64,000 bases of DNA, taken from positions 92,941,343-93,005,342 of the forward strand of contig CP136065.1 of assembly GCA_032622095.1 (NCBI GenBank), written 5' to 3'. Both the position numbers and the translations under genes were made by a program. Below the pieces are notes generated by a model. That model saw only the letters and a list, made by a program, of their open reading frames with translations. It was not told the DNA's origin and did no database searches. The stretch is from Siphonodentalium dalli. Taxonomy: Eukaryota > Mollusca > Scaphopoda > Gadilida > Siphonodentaliidae. Positions 35,671 through 47,300 of the stretch are shown here, piece by piece; position 1 is the first letter of the stretch; each line of letters opens with the position of its first letter.

Positions 35671-37313
35671 AAAAAAAAGAGACGTGAAAATTCAAAACTT
35701 TATTTATATCACAAAATGATCTATAATTCGGCCCCGGAGTATCTACAAAACTTACTGCCCCCACTTGTATCCGAGGTATCGAAAATTAATACCCGTAACT
35801 CAAAAAACTTTCGGCTACCCCAATTTAACGCCAATTCACACGACCGGTCATTCATATTAAATACAGCAGCCCTCTGGAATTCACTGCCGATGAGCACACG
35901 CGACATAGTGAATTACGACGAATTTAGAACAACAATAAACAATAGTCATAAAAAGAAGAATTCACGCTTCAAATATTGTTACACAAGAAAAGCACAAGTA
36001 ATCCACACACGTCTTAGAAACTATTGTAGTGACCTAAACGCGCACAAATACCAAAATTATATCTCTGTCACTGATCGCTGTGTTTGTGGCCAAATAGAAG
36101 ATAGCTACCACTACATATTCCAATGTCGGCGTTACCGTCCACATAGGCAAATTCTTCTTGGAAAGATCCCAGACGCAATAGTTCCCTCAGTTTATACTTT
36201 CCTCAATGGCGACGATACAATGAGTCTACAAACGAATCTAACTATTTTTGAAGAATTCCAAAAATTTATTATCCACACACAACGATTTTAGTTGCTTAAT
36301 TATAAATCGGTCAGCAGCATCTTAAGCATCATACGTAACATGTAATAATATGAAAAATCCGTTCCATTCCACTCCCCTCACCACTCCCCTCCATCTTTGT
36401 CTTCTTATCTTAAATTCTCCTCTTATTCTTTATACCCAAAAATCACAGGACCAATGTAATATCCGAATTATCTATCTACTGTCCGGTCCCGACACTAACG
36501 TCAATTTCCATGATGATTTATATAGTATACTAGAAGGTGACCCGACTTCGTCCGGGCTATTCAAAAAGCAAATTTCAAGTCGATTGCTCCACCCGTTTCC
36601 GAGATCTGGTCTGCATGTGCGCCGAGATATATAGCCCAATGTCATTTGCGGATACCTCGGCCGGTGATGAGTTAACGCGACATCGGCCGGTTAAGAGTTA
36701 ACGCGATCACGTCACGATATGTTGATTGCGTAATATATTTACGCAATGATTTTCCCGATAATTAAGGTAGAAACTTTAAACGTACACAGGCGTTTGATAC
36801 ATCATTGGAAAGATGAAGCGCCACAGATTCTAACCGTGCAAATTATATGACTGGCAATTTATTATTCGCGCTATATCGAATCGATTTGTGAGCACCGAAC
36901 TGAAATATATTAGCGCAAAACGGCGTAAAAACAGATTTGACCTCGGCACGTGAAAAGTTGACATCGCACGGACAAATTAATAGGCCTATGTTACTCCTGG
37001 CCCGAAAATACCCCCACATACCAAGTTTCATCGAAATTGGCTCAGCCGTTTTTGAGTCCATCGATTACACACACACCACAGACAGACACACACACACACA
37101 GATCTTTCAAAATATATAATAGATTATACAGGGGCCCTAGATGATACATGGGGAGAACGACACCTGAAAAGCCATGTGCTTACTGTCGTTTTCCCTTTCT
37201 ACCAGATATATCACATATTACCATATACATTATATTAATTCCTTGTGTATTCCCTTGTTCAATTTATATTATGTATATTATATATTTGGTGGATAAATAA
37301 ACTATGCTTAAAC
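35671..37313 (+). mobile_element. LINE-C fragment, copy 2, with S1 inside
   Basis: Same insertion as 26664-27714. Its coding remnant is open from the left edge to the natural stop at 36291 (about 205 codons), lacking the nonsense change of copy 1. The 3' UTR is interrupted by S1 at 36530-37123. Ends as aaataaactatgcttaaa next to the second CAATTCCGCAC. Confidence 0.85.
36530..37123 (+). mobile_element. Short interspersed element S1, copy 3
   Basis: Present only in duplication copy 2; the empty site is at about 27525-27532. Head ctagaaggtgacccgacttc-gtccgggct, tail cacacacacacagatctttc-aaaatatataatag. Target is AT-rich (tata), so the exact duplication is ambiguous. Contains two gttaacgcga phrases and a ccgtttttgagtccat phrase near the end. 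Confidence 0.75.
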
Positions 37314-40300
37314 CAATTCCGCACCCAAGGGTAGCGTGGTTCCATATCTTCATGATTTTACAATTGATTTTGTTTCATTCTGAACTTTTCACTTTTTATT
37401 CCATCACCCAGGCCCCATTTGGCAATGGTCATTGGACACTTTCAAGTCGAAAATATATATGACACTGATTTAGTGCCCTCCTTTGTGAATTCCCCACCCA
37501 ACGGTGTGCCACTTTACACAACTTGACTATTCTACGTTAAATTGTTTTCGTTCTGAATGAGGCACATTTCTTGGTCGCCTTGGTTCCCCAGCCAGCGGTG
37601 TGCCTCTTTCCACAATTTTGTGATTGTACGTTACATTTTTTTCATTCTAAATGGTACAGTTTTCTCGGTGACACCTAGATCATGCCATGATTCTCTACTC
37701 GGGCTAACGCCGTAGCATTAGCCAAAGTACAGGTTCATGGCATGATCTAGGTAATACCGAATACAATTTTATAATGCCAATTTGAGACTTTCTGGTAGAA
37801 AATATCAATAGCACTGATTTTATGCCTTTTGTGTGTGACTTCCCCATCCAACAGTGTGCCTCTTTCCACAATTTTGCGATTGGGTCTTACATTTTTTTCA
37901 TTTAAAATCACCTGTGGACCTCTTTCTTATTATTGCCACAAATTTTGTATCTCATTAGAGCGTCAATACTGACTTAGACTCATGATCATAATGCATATTT
38001 TGAAAGATGTGTGTACTAATATAAATTTTTGGACAATTCAATGACATGTTCTCCTTTCTCAAATCAAAATCAATATTATAAAGTGAATTATGAGTAGAGC
38101 CTGGTTGAAATGCTACTGTGTGGCGAGTCACACTCGTCTTTCGAGCTACTGTTGTCCTAATGCCATACATGTATATGTGTGGTGTTATTAATTATTTGTA
38201 TTGTGCAGAGGTCAAAATATGCTCGTAAACCTCCATAGTAAACATTTTACACCAAGCGCTCATCATAAATGATAAGCATTAATTGTTTTTAGTCAAATGT
38301 GAATGACTCAATGTTGGTACATAAAATTTGCAAACATCAGAGCTGTCTTTTTCACAAATCGCTCGGATTAACCAAACACTGTGAAAATGACAACTTTATA
38401 AAAAAATAGCCTGTATATTTGTGTGACAGCATCAGTTTGACCTACCAGCATCATAGCAATTCAGCAGGACCGACCAACATCATAGCAGCCTAGCAGGACT
38501 CGTGGTCAGGGGTGAGTGTTATTTGTTTGTGTGGTCTTTTGTTGGTTTCATAATCCTGAGAGAGAAAGCAATGCAGTCTGTTGGAAGTAATTGGAATGCA
38601 ACTGGTGCCAATGATTCCATACAATTTGAATCAGGACACGTGGTATTGAATCAAATCAGATGAAAGATTCTGAATCACATCAATTTGTCCGCAGGGCCCT
38701 AATTGAAACAAACGAATACAATAATGTACATGCAATATGCCCTGACTCTGGATGGCGAAATCATTTGTGTTAGTTTGTTGACAATTGTTGCGTCCCATAT
38801 TCAGATGTAAATATTTACAAATGAGCATTGTTTTGAAAAGGTTTTCTCTTGAATGGTATGGTCGATTTCTTTGAAATTTTCGACGATGTTAGTAGAATGC
38901 TACATTCTCCTGGTTGGCATAACGCCTGAATGCCAACTTATCAGCTTCACGAACTCGAACAAGTCCATAATATGTCTTTAAGGTAATAATACATGTACAT
39001 ACCAACATGCATTTGTGCTGCTGTATTCAATGTAAGTGATGCTAACAATTCTGGCATTGCCATTCATTTAGGGAGATGATTTATTTCACCCAGACAACAT
39101 ACACATGTAGCCATGTATATGCACACTATGCACACTACATGTACATGTACTGGTATACTTTTAAATTTTAAAATGACTTTATTACATTCCTATCTGTGAT
39201 TTACCTTGATTTATCGAGTGATTATAAACTATAATTGCACTTATGAATTATGTCACTTTAACTAGCATGTTACATGTATGTATTTATATTCCCAATAAAA
39301 GTTATGCGTCATGGGTATAATGGCAGTGATATTAGGATTTCTCGTAAATTAAGATGTTTATAATGGAATATGATTAAACAGAGAATAATCACTTGATTGA
39401 ACTGGTGCCATGTAAAAAAAATCGATTGAGGCAGGGTCTAATTTGTGTTTGTACAACATCCCTACCTCTCATGAATTATTTCATGTCACCAGTTCAATGA
39501 AGTGATTACTCTCAATATATTACTGGTATCCACACAATAAGCCATTTATCAGGGCCATGCCTATGTGTTCAAACATTGGAAAATAATGGAAGCTGAGAAC
39601 CTGGTGTGAATTGAACTATGATGGGGTCTCAAGCCAAACTTTCAGGTGCATAATAATCGTGATGGCCTAATAATAGTGATTGGTAGGGATTTAGGCTGAT
39701 TTTAATAATGTCTCAATGTAAATATTAGTGATCGTTGGGAATTTTCTCCAAATTAATAATCATGCTGTCACTATTATTAGTCACCTGAGAGTACCCCTTC
39801 ACATTAGAAAAAATGCCATTGAATGGCATAAGTTGCTTGAGGATAGAAGTGATCTATCATACCACTGTAAATTCAACCATGCGCTTCCTATTAAATAATT
39901 ATGCCAAGCAGGAGTGGGGCAGGGGTGGGGCAGGGATACCAGAATGTGCTCACTGGATGCAATCACATTAATACATATAATACTACTGTCATGTATATAT
40001 TCTGAAGTAGTTTGATAAAAGATAGATCATGCCATGAATCTCTACTCTGGCGGTGTCAGCCAGAGTACTATAGTAGAGATTCATCATGGCATAATCTAAG
40101 AATTATGCTCCATTTAAAACTAAAAAAATCATAACGTAGAATGGCGAAGTTGTGCAAAGTGGCATACTGTTGGGAATTCATAAAGGAAGGCATAAAATCA
40201 GCGATATTGTATTTGGTGTTACCTAGATCATGCCATGAACCTGTACTTTGTCTAACGCTACGGCGTTGGCCAGAGTAGAGAATCATGGCATGATCTAGGT

Positions 40301-41138
40301 GTTACCGAGAAAGGTGCACCATTTAGAATGAAAACAATGTAACATACAATCACAAAATTGTGGAAAGAGGCACACCGCTGGCTGGGGAAGTCACAAAATC
40401 AGCGTTATTGATATTTTTACCAGAAAGTCTCAAATTGGCATCGCAAAATTGGATTTAGGGAGACCAAGAAAAGTGCCTCATTCAGAACGAAAAAAATTTA
40501 ACGTAGAATAGTCAAGTTGTGTAAAGTGGCACACCGTTGGGTGTGGAATTCACAAAGGAAGGCACTAAATCAGTGTCATGTATATTTTCGGCTTGAAAGT
40601 GTCCAATGACCATTGCCAAATGGGGCCTGGGTGATGGAATAAAAAGTGTTCAGAATAAGTTCAGAATGAAAAAATCATGAAGATATGGAACCACGCTACC
40701 CTTGGTGCGGAATTGACCCAGGAAGACATAGGACAAGGGAAGTCTGGGTCTTCAAGTTAAAAGTTTGTCATTCCCATCGCTGAATGGGTCGTGGGGGCTA
40801 ATACGTCGAAAAAGCAGAAAGCCATGTGCGCCGATACAACGGCTGGTAAATCAAATTAAATCGTATTGGGAACCTAAGAACCAATCCGCGCGGTCATATT
40901 ATATCATTAGTCGATGACTGCACCGAAGTTATTTGAAAACATTACTCAGTTTACTTACAGTTGATGAAAAACGACGAGAGAAGTTTCGCTGTTGAACAAA
41001 AATGTCTGCCGACGTGCAATCTCTTCCGGGTATGGATCACATGACTGGAGATCATGTGACCGGTCGAAATGGCGATTGTCCGAGGCCGTCCTTGATGAGA
41101 GTAGCGAGATTGGACGGATGTGGCGTCTACATAGTGGT

Positions 41139-41826
41139 CTGATATACCGAGATCCAAAACATCAGCATGGTAAGAAACAACATCTTCACTGACTAGAATG
41201 GGGTCGAGGAGGGTACTAGTAGTTTCTGTTACTCTAGTGGGAGACTCAATCAGGTTTCTCAAACGGTAGGCGTCTTTTATAGTGTTTATTTTAGAGCCGG
41301 GGATGATCGCATTTGAATTGAAATCTCCTGTGAGTATTAGCGGCAAGTTGAGATCCAATGCAATGTCTATAGACTCATCTAAAAATTTCCAATATTCAGG
41401 ATCGCAAAATTTATCAGATCTGTAGGATATGCACAATAAGTAGCTGGTTTGGGGCATATAAATTCTGAACCACATAACCGAGTTATCAAATTCCAATTCC
41501 GGTATATGCGAAAATGCTATATGATTTGCAAAATAAACTGCAATGCCTCCCCCAGAGTTTGATCCATTATTTCTTATTGGTTCACAAAAGGATTGCATCA
41601 ATATATTTTCGGATGGAAACGTATCATCAATGTGTGTTTCGATGAAACAAATCACATCATAATCGTTTAGTAAGTAGGCAATTTTGGCGAGTTTGTGTCT
41701 TAAGCTCCGTATGTTTAGGTGAAATATCGAGATATGGTGCAGCTCATCCGAAGAGGAGGTCGAATTTGTTCCAGGATGTGGATGGATATCTCCACAAATA
41801 ATCAGGAGTAGAGCAACAAGCGACAC
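41139..41826 (-). pseudogene. LINE-A AP endonuclease domain
   Basis: Reads right to left: FRLVSLVALLLIICGDIHPH followed by PGTN, a Leu-rich stretch ahead of a degenerate 2A-like GDIxxxPG motif. Then FHLNIRSLRHKL, ICFIETHID, GGGIAVYF, LTGDFNSNA and LGISDH: the signature residues (N, E, D, N, D, H) of APE-type LINE endonucleases that nick the genomic target. An upstream in-frame TAA and the absence of a good ATG suggest a lost start. It is cut right after SDHY by element F1. Codons past 41139 in the longer open frame belong to F1, not to this domain. Confidence 0.88.
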
Positions 41827-42034
41827 CAGTCTGAAGCTGTTTTAATACCAGATATATTGGCGGAAAAAATTTGATTTTTTCCAAAGTACTTTCGGAGATC
41901 AAAGCCATAATTAGCGTAAGTGAAAAGCCCTATATGGAAGCACGATACTGTTGGATACTAATCCCCATGAGAGATGGTACAAAAGTAAAGTTCCAATTTG
42001 TGCTTCGGAAAGGGAATCCCAAACATCAGAATAA

Positions 42035-42272
42035 TCAGCTCAACTAACCATGGACCGGGGGTGATAAACTTGTATACTGTCAATGTGAATTTGGTTTCGT
42101 AATTTTGATTACATTGTATATCATCATATTGTGTAATAACTTCCTTCCTCGGAATCGAGAAATACACATTTACAAAGATATACACGTTTAACAATACGAA
42201 AAATCTGATTCCCGACATCTTATCTTGACTGTCAGCCTTTGCAAATTCTAGGGGCAATTTAATGGGCTTCAT
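42035..42272 (-). pseudogene. Upstream half of the ORF split by LINE-A
   Basis: ATG at 42272 or, more likely, the ATG at 42216-42218 that starts MSGIRFFVLLNVYIFVNVYF, a signal-peptide-like hydrophobic segment. The frame runs to GPWLVELIIL, where the LINE-A 5' end begins at 42026. After the element the same frame resumes at 22935 (HVFDNYAGDFF). Function unknown. If coding, the product looks secreted or membrane-associated, which sits awkwardly with a Helitron protein. Confidence 0.5.
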
Positions 42273-42299
42273 CGATGTAAAGAGAAAAACATTCTAGCG

Positions 42300-43144
42300 A
42301 ACGTGTATAAAGTTAACAAAAGCGGTTCTCAGTATTTCTGGACCGGTAACCTAATGGTAATGTGCAGACATTAAGCACCGCTGTTACGTGAAGGCAGACT
42401 CAAATGGGGGGGAGACCAACATCAATGTATCACCATAAATGATATATATAGACATAATTACTTATTTTGTGTAATGTTGGCAAAGTTGACAACATTCATG
42501 GCGGTTAATACCGAAATCATGCATGCACGCGTGACATCTCGCCACCTAGTGATTTATTATATGTTTAGATTTAGGTTGTTAATTTATGGGATTTTAATGC
42601 GAGGTAAATCTACGCAACACAAAATATTTAAGGGATATTCATGTATATATCTCTAAGTCAATGTATCGAAATGATAATGAAGAGCGTTGTTAGATATTTC
42701 ACCAAGATTGAGGTAGGTTAGATACGTTCCTGAGTTTCCCCAATTTGAATTAAATCCAACTGGGAGGCGCTCCAATTCAAGTGGACGTCCCTTCACGATT
42801 GGTCTCTCCACCCCTAAAGATTTTGAGTGCTGTTAATATTGTTTTTAAGTCAGAATACATCAATATATAGGAGGCAATATAAACACATAGCAGAATATGA
42901 AACACCACCGAGAAAACCAAGAAATACAATCACAAGGCAAAAAAACATAAATAACAAGTTATATACATGTATGCATGGATATGTGTCATTTCTATGCTAT
43001 ATCAAAAGGCACACTTTGGCTGTACATAGGACCATGTATGGCCTTGGCTTTCATTACCGTATATATAAAACGCTAAATGCGTGTGATGTGGCATAGGTAG
43101 GTCAAGGTAAACGGAAGATCACTGGGTCACCTAGATTGCTCTTA
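42300..43144. other. Spacer with a possible tRNA-derived SINE remnant
   Basis: 42335-42405 contains ggtaacctaatggtaatgtg, like a mutated tRNA A box, followed about 45 bp later by gactcaaatgg where a B box would be. Weak. The rest is AT-rich with no gene seen. Confidence 0.3.
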
Positions 43145-44735
43145 GGGGACGTTTACACATAGCCGGTGAAGCCGTTACCCGGCGAACCCGTTAGCCGGCG
43201 AAGGTTGGGCAGAGTGTTTACACATCGCCGGCGAAGATACGCATATATTCATGTGTCTCCTTTACTTATTAATAGTTTTCGTTTTAGTTCTCACTGAACT
43301 GCAATATGATATTGTTGTACACCTGTAAACATCTAGCCGCTTCCTGTTAGAGATATGGTTGGGCAGTAATGCCGCAGTATAGTGAAATGAAACTTTTTAG
43401 AAATGGAAATGCCGAAATTATTAATATCCAACTCAAACTTTCAGGTATTGCTATTGGTAATTTTATAGATATTTAAAAAACATTGTTAATGGTTTGTTTG
43501 GGTTCACATACAGCCTGTGAAGTGAGTTTCGCACCAAAAGCATGGTCATTGTCAGTTTTGAGATCTGTTCATCGCATACATCTACAAATTGGTGTATAAT
43601 CATTCGGATTGGATTTTATATTATATATATAAGTTTCAACATCGCGAATCAAATGTGACACATTTTCCGTTTGCACATTATACAATAAAATATGTTTTTC
43701 ATTTTACTCGGGCGTTCACCATGTCCATGTATATAGGGCCGTGGCGATGGGGGTGTCTCATCCCAACTTTAATCAAAATATTCAAAAGCTGGAAATTTCA
43801 TACCTGACACGGCAATAGTTGGACATTTGACATCAGCAATTTGATGACATTGTTCTCGTAGTTTTATTTTCAACAATTTGTTATTGGTGATTTCTTTAGG
43901 CAACATTTGCTTCTTTTTTTTACCAAATTGTTGGACTGAAATGATCATCAGTTGGAAATGATCCAACCTTATTAGAGGTGCGTCAAGTTTGGAAAATGTC
44001 CAACAATTGGAAATCTTAAGGCTGGATGCTAGGATTTTGCAATTTTCAGGGTTCAGATTAAAAAAAATTCTCACACCTGGCAATAACCACGGTCGGTCGA
44101 TAAATTCCAAAGATGAACAGTCCCACACATCCAAATCAGGCCCTCTAGACCCGTCCCTGTGTAAATATGTCCGCGGCGCACTCAGATTTAGATTATTGAA
44201 CTAATTGTCCATTAAGTTTGAATCCACAGAAACGTACCATCCCATTTCTTCCATATATATATATATGGACTTACATGTACATGAATTAATTCCCTCGAAT
44301 GCGCAACAAATGTACCATGCACATGCAGAGTACGTGTACCATCATCGGTTAGTATTTATAATAATAGCTTATAACCAAGGTGCGTGACCACCGACCTGAC
44401 AGCTGATTAGAGACAATCAAACTGGCACACTGACCAATATATACACAGGTGAAAAGCGGGCTGGTCTATCAATAATATTGTTCGAGTTAATTGTTGAAAC
44501 GAAATCACCCATGACGGCATGACCCCAGATAAATATCTAACTTAACCGCAGAGCGAATTAGAATCCATACGACAATCAGGTTCTTGTACTAAATCATTTT
44601 ATCCAAAAGTTGAAAACCGTATAGCTGAGTATCCGGTAAGCCGTAATTCTTATCCGGCGAAGTATAAACACTCTATTGTTATCGCTGCCGGCTAAAGCGA
44701 ATGCGATCTTCGCCGGGTAATGTATAAACACCCCC
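43145..44735. mobile_element. PIF/Harbinger-like non-autonomous element
   Basis: 1,591 bp flanked by TTA (43142-43144 and 44736-44738). Ends GGGGACGTTTACACAT..CCGGTGAAG against GGGGGTGTTTATACAT..CCGGCGAAG. A 3-bp TTA/TWA duplication with G-rich TIRs is typical of PIF/Harbinger. Subterminal gccggcgaa repeats occur near both ends. No transposase. Contains a 217-bp section (43785-44005) with ttggaaat/ccaac repeats. Confidence 0.7.
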
Positions 44736-45136
44736 TTACTGTACCAGAACACAGGATAGGATAGGATATTTTATTTCAATACACATACATATTACATAAT
44801 AATGATAACAATTATGGATAATTATGTCGTATATTGTGGGGGATGGCATAATCTGGCAAGACTGTCTTCCTGCCATCCCCAGTATGGTAAATATAGAAAG
44901 TAATAACTTATAGTAAGATGGCCTTGGGTGAGCCGTGCACATATTGTGTATATGTAATTTATGAGTTTAGGGCTTAGTTTAAGAGTGTGTGAAAATGGAT
45001 ACTACCCGAGGGATGTTCAATACCATGTATATGGTTCAAATTCAAACGATCGGGTAGTATGTTTGGCGGATGAGGTTACAGGGACTACTGATTCTTATAG
45101 ATTGACGTAATTGAACGTGTTATATGTATTGTATAC

Positions 45137-46126
45137 TTAACGGGGTACGTTCTGGGGGCAGTCTGGGCATCCTCGATTCTTGCATTTGATATCGTTAGAG
45201 TATGCGCTTATTATTTTCTCTGTGATGTGTTTTTTGAATACATGCCTACTTTGATTTTTAGTCATAGTGTTATCTAAGTTGTTCCATGAGGTTGGGAATG
45301 CATGAAATGGTAGCTGTTCAGAAAATGAGGTTCTCGGGGTTTTGAGGAATAATGGGCGCTGTTGTCTAGTATCCGGTCCGGCAATACGTTTAGTGAACAA
45401 TTGGGAAAAGGATTCAGGCAGGCGGTTGTAATACCAGTCATGCATGAATAGGGTAGTTTGGACTTTGTGAAGGTCGTATACTTTCAAGATATTCTCTTTT
45501 TTAAACAAAGGTTCGGTATGGCTCCTGTATTTTTTATTACACACAATTCGTATTGCTCTTTTTTGTAGTAAAAAAACTCGTTTTACCTCGGGAACATGGC
45601 CCCATATCTGGATTCCATATACCAAGTGACTTTGGATTAGGGCATAATATAACGTTTTAAGGGCGCTGCCTGGGAAAAAGTTTTTGACTTTGTTTATATG
45701 ATATATGGCGTGCGCTAATTTGGAGCAGACTGATGATATGTGTTTCTTAAATGATAGATTTTCATCTATGTGAATGCCTAAAAAATTCGTTGAGGTTTCG
45801 TTCTCACGATTTCCAATACGTTTGAATTCTGTGTTATTTAAGAGAATTTTCATAGTGCTCCATTTGGTGTCGTTATTTTCCGGGTGCATGAGCATATAAT
45901 TGCTCTTTTCTGAGTTTATAGAAAGCTTATTACAGCAACACCAGGTGTATATATTACGTAGTTCATTGTTCACATAGCTTTCAATTTGAGTACCGTTATC
46001 CCCGCTAGTCATTAAGGTGGTATCATCTGCGTAAGACAATATATTCATGCTTGTCGCGTTTGGCATATCGTTAGCGTAGATTAAAAAAATTATGGGGCCG
46101 AGTATGGAGCCTTGAGGGACCCGCAC
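45137..46126 (-). pseudogene. LINE-B reverse transcriptase, palm to C-terminus
   Basis: VPQGSILGPIIFLIYANDMP, the catalytic SYADDTTL, FLGIHIDENLSFKKHIS, YGIQIWGHVPEVKR and a C-terminal KCKNRGCPDCPQ Cys motif, about 329 residues to the natural stop. All RT catalytic aspartates in this part are intact. The truncated copy at 21259-22087 aligns to its last 160 residues. Confidence 0.9.
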
Positions 46127-47300
46127 GATATGTCCATTAGTTTGGATTTATGTCCCTGTAGTTCAACATATTGTCGTCTGTTGTCTAGATAGCTTTGGAA
46201 CCAAGATAGGGCAGTACCCCTTATCCCGTAATGATATAATTTTGAAATTAATATATCATGATTTATAGTGTCAAATGCTTTAGAGAGGTCTAGGAATAGT
46301 GCTATTGTTGAATCCCTGGTTGTTTTATCATTGTTATTGGCTATTTGGTCGAGAAGATGTACGATTGGATGAAAAGTAGAGTGGTTTGGACGGAAGCCAT
46401 ATTGGTGCTTGTACAAAATATCGTGCTCAGTTAAAAAATCTATTAGGCGTTTTTGCATTATTCGTTCTAATAGCTTGGAAAAAGTAGGTAGGATGCTGAT
46501 TGGTCTGTAGTTGGAAATTTCGTGTGCATTGTTATTTTTTGGTATTGGAACAACCTTTGCGATTTTCATCTTTTCTGGGACAATTCCTTGTTCAAATAAG
46601 AGGTTAAATATATGTTTCAATGCCGGTGCTATGGTTTCAATTGTTTCCTTCATGAGTTCAGTGGTTATCCCTTTAAAATCCATACTCGATTTACCTTTCA
46701 TTGATAAGCAGGTTAAAATAATTTCTTGGATTGTGGTTGGGGTAACATCAAAGATGTCAAGGTCGTCTATTCTATTGCGGAGATAATCAGAAAAAGCTGC
46801 GTTGTGTTCATTCGCAACAAGTTGACTGGTTTTACGCCCAATGCTCGAGAAGTACGCATTAAATTTATCAGCCATAAGGCTGGCACAAGTGATTTCAGTC
46901 CCGTCATCGAAAAGGACCTTAGGGTGATTAACAGTGCCCCCTTCCATCTTTAGTGCACCCTTCAATATTGTCCAAGTTTTCTTCAGATCGTTCTTGTTTT
47001 CATCAAGAATTCGTGAGTAATATAATTGTTTGCTCTTTCTGAGAAGTTTATTATATAATTGACGATAATTTAAATATGTATTTGTAGCTCGATCGGATGC
47101 TGATTTAAGTTTCTTGGTGTATAATTCTTGCTTTACGATACTTGATTTAATCAGACCTCGTGTCATCCAGGGCTCGCGTTTTATAAATTTCTTGGGTATT
47201 TTACGATTCTTGGGTGGAAATGCCAATTCGTAGGCATTCAAATATATTTCAAGGAATTTATCGTATGCACGATCAATTGAATTACATTGTAGTACAGATT
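46100..47300 (-). pseudogene. LINE-B reverse transcriptase, fingers and palm
   Basis: Frame from about 47290 (FESVLQCNSIDRAYDKFLEI) through WMTRGLIKSS, KSSMDFKGI, AKVVPIPK, NYRPISILPTFSKLLERIMQ, YGFRPNHST and FLDLSKAFDTINHDILISKL to DISCG. A one-base loss in a G run near 46116 then shifts the frame just before the VPQGS motif. About 400 residues. Confidence 0.9.

Larger units (their letters stand above)
31504..40957. repeat. Segmental tandem duplication, copy 2
   Basis: As copy 1 but with a 594-bp S1 insertion (36530-37123), an about 88-bp deletion near 37580, an about 50-bp deletion near 38735 and small indels. The sequence after 40957 continues into the intact right end of the large inverted-repeat element, so this copy keeps the ancestral right boundary. 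Confidence 0.9.
35244..41129. mobile_element. Long-TIR element F1 (Mutator-like/foldback), complete copy
   Basis: 5,886 bp including nested insertions. It starts TAGACGCCACATCCGTCC-type and ends in its complement GG(a)TGTGGCGTCTA. The inverted arms are about 1.0-1.1 kb each (35244 to about 37920 minus inserts; about 40010-41129). It is flanked by 9-bp repeats CATAGTGTT (35235-35243) and CATAGTGGT (41130-41138). Deleting the element and one 9-mer rejoins the LINE-A endonuclease and RT in frame (SDHY then AVYAYVAVEY). Arms contain about 200-bp subrepeats (gtgtgcctctttccacaatt) and short hairpins with gatcatgccatga. No transposase. A 9-bp duplication with long TIRs fits Mutator-like or foldback elements. 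Confidence 0.8.
22944..42026 (-). mobile_element. LINE-A (APE-type non-LTR retrotransposon) with everything nested in it
   Basis: The endonuclease part lies at 41139-42026 and the RT part at 22944-26236 (duplicated at about 31950-35243). The two parts are separated by a 5.9-kb inverted-repeat element and by the tandem duplication. The outer ends carry the 8-bp direct repeat CAGAATAA at 22936-22943 and 42027-42034. The 3' end has a caaataaaatatgttcaaac tail. Without nested DNA the element would be about 3.8 kb, close to full length for a CR1/L2/Jockey-group LINE. It is inactive through nonsense and frameshift changes. Confidence 0.8.

Noticed and set aside
23025-36634. Numerous 60-107 codon frames opposite the LINE coding regions
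   Set aside because: They are antisense or frame-shifted shadows of RT and endonuclease sequence and recur identically in both duplication copies.
40951-41138. C-terminal continuation of the LINE-A endonuclease frame
   Set aside because: Past 41138 the frame runs into the 9-bp duplication and the F1 end; the LINE sequence resumes at 26228 and 35235.
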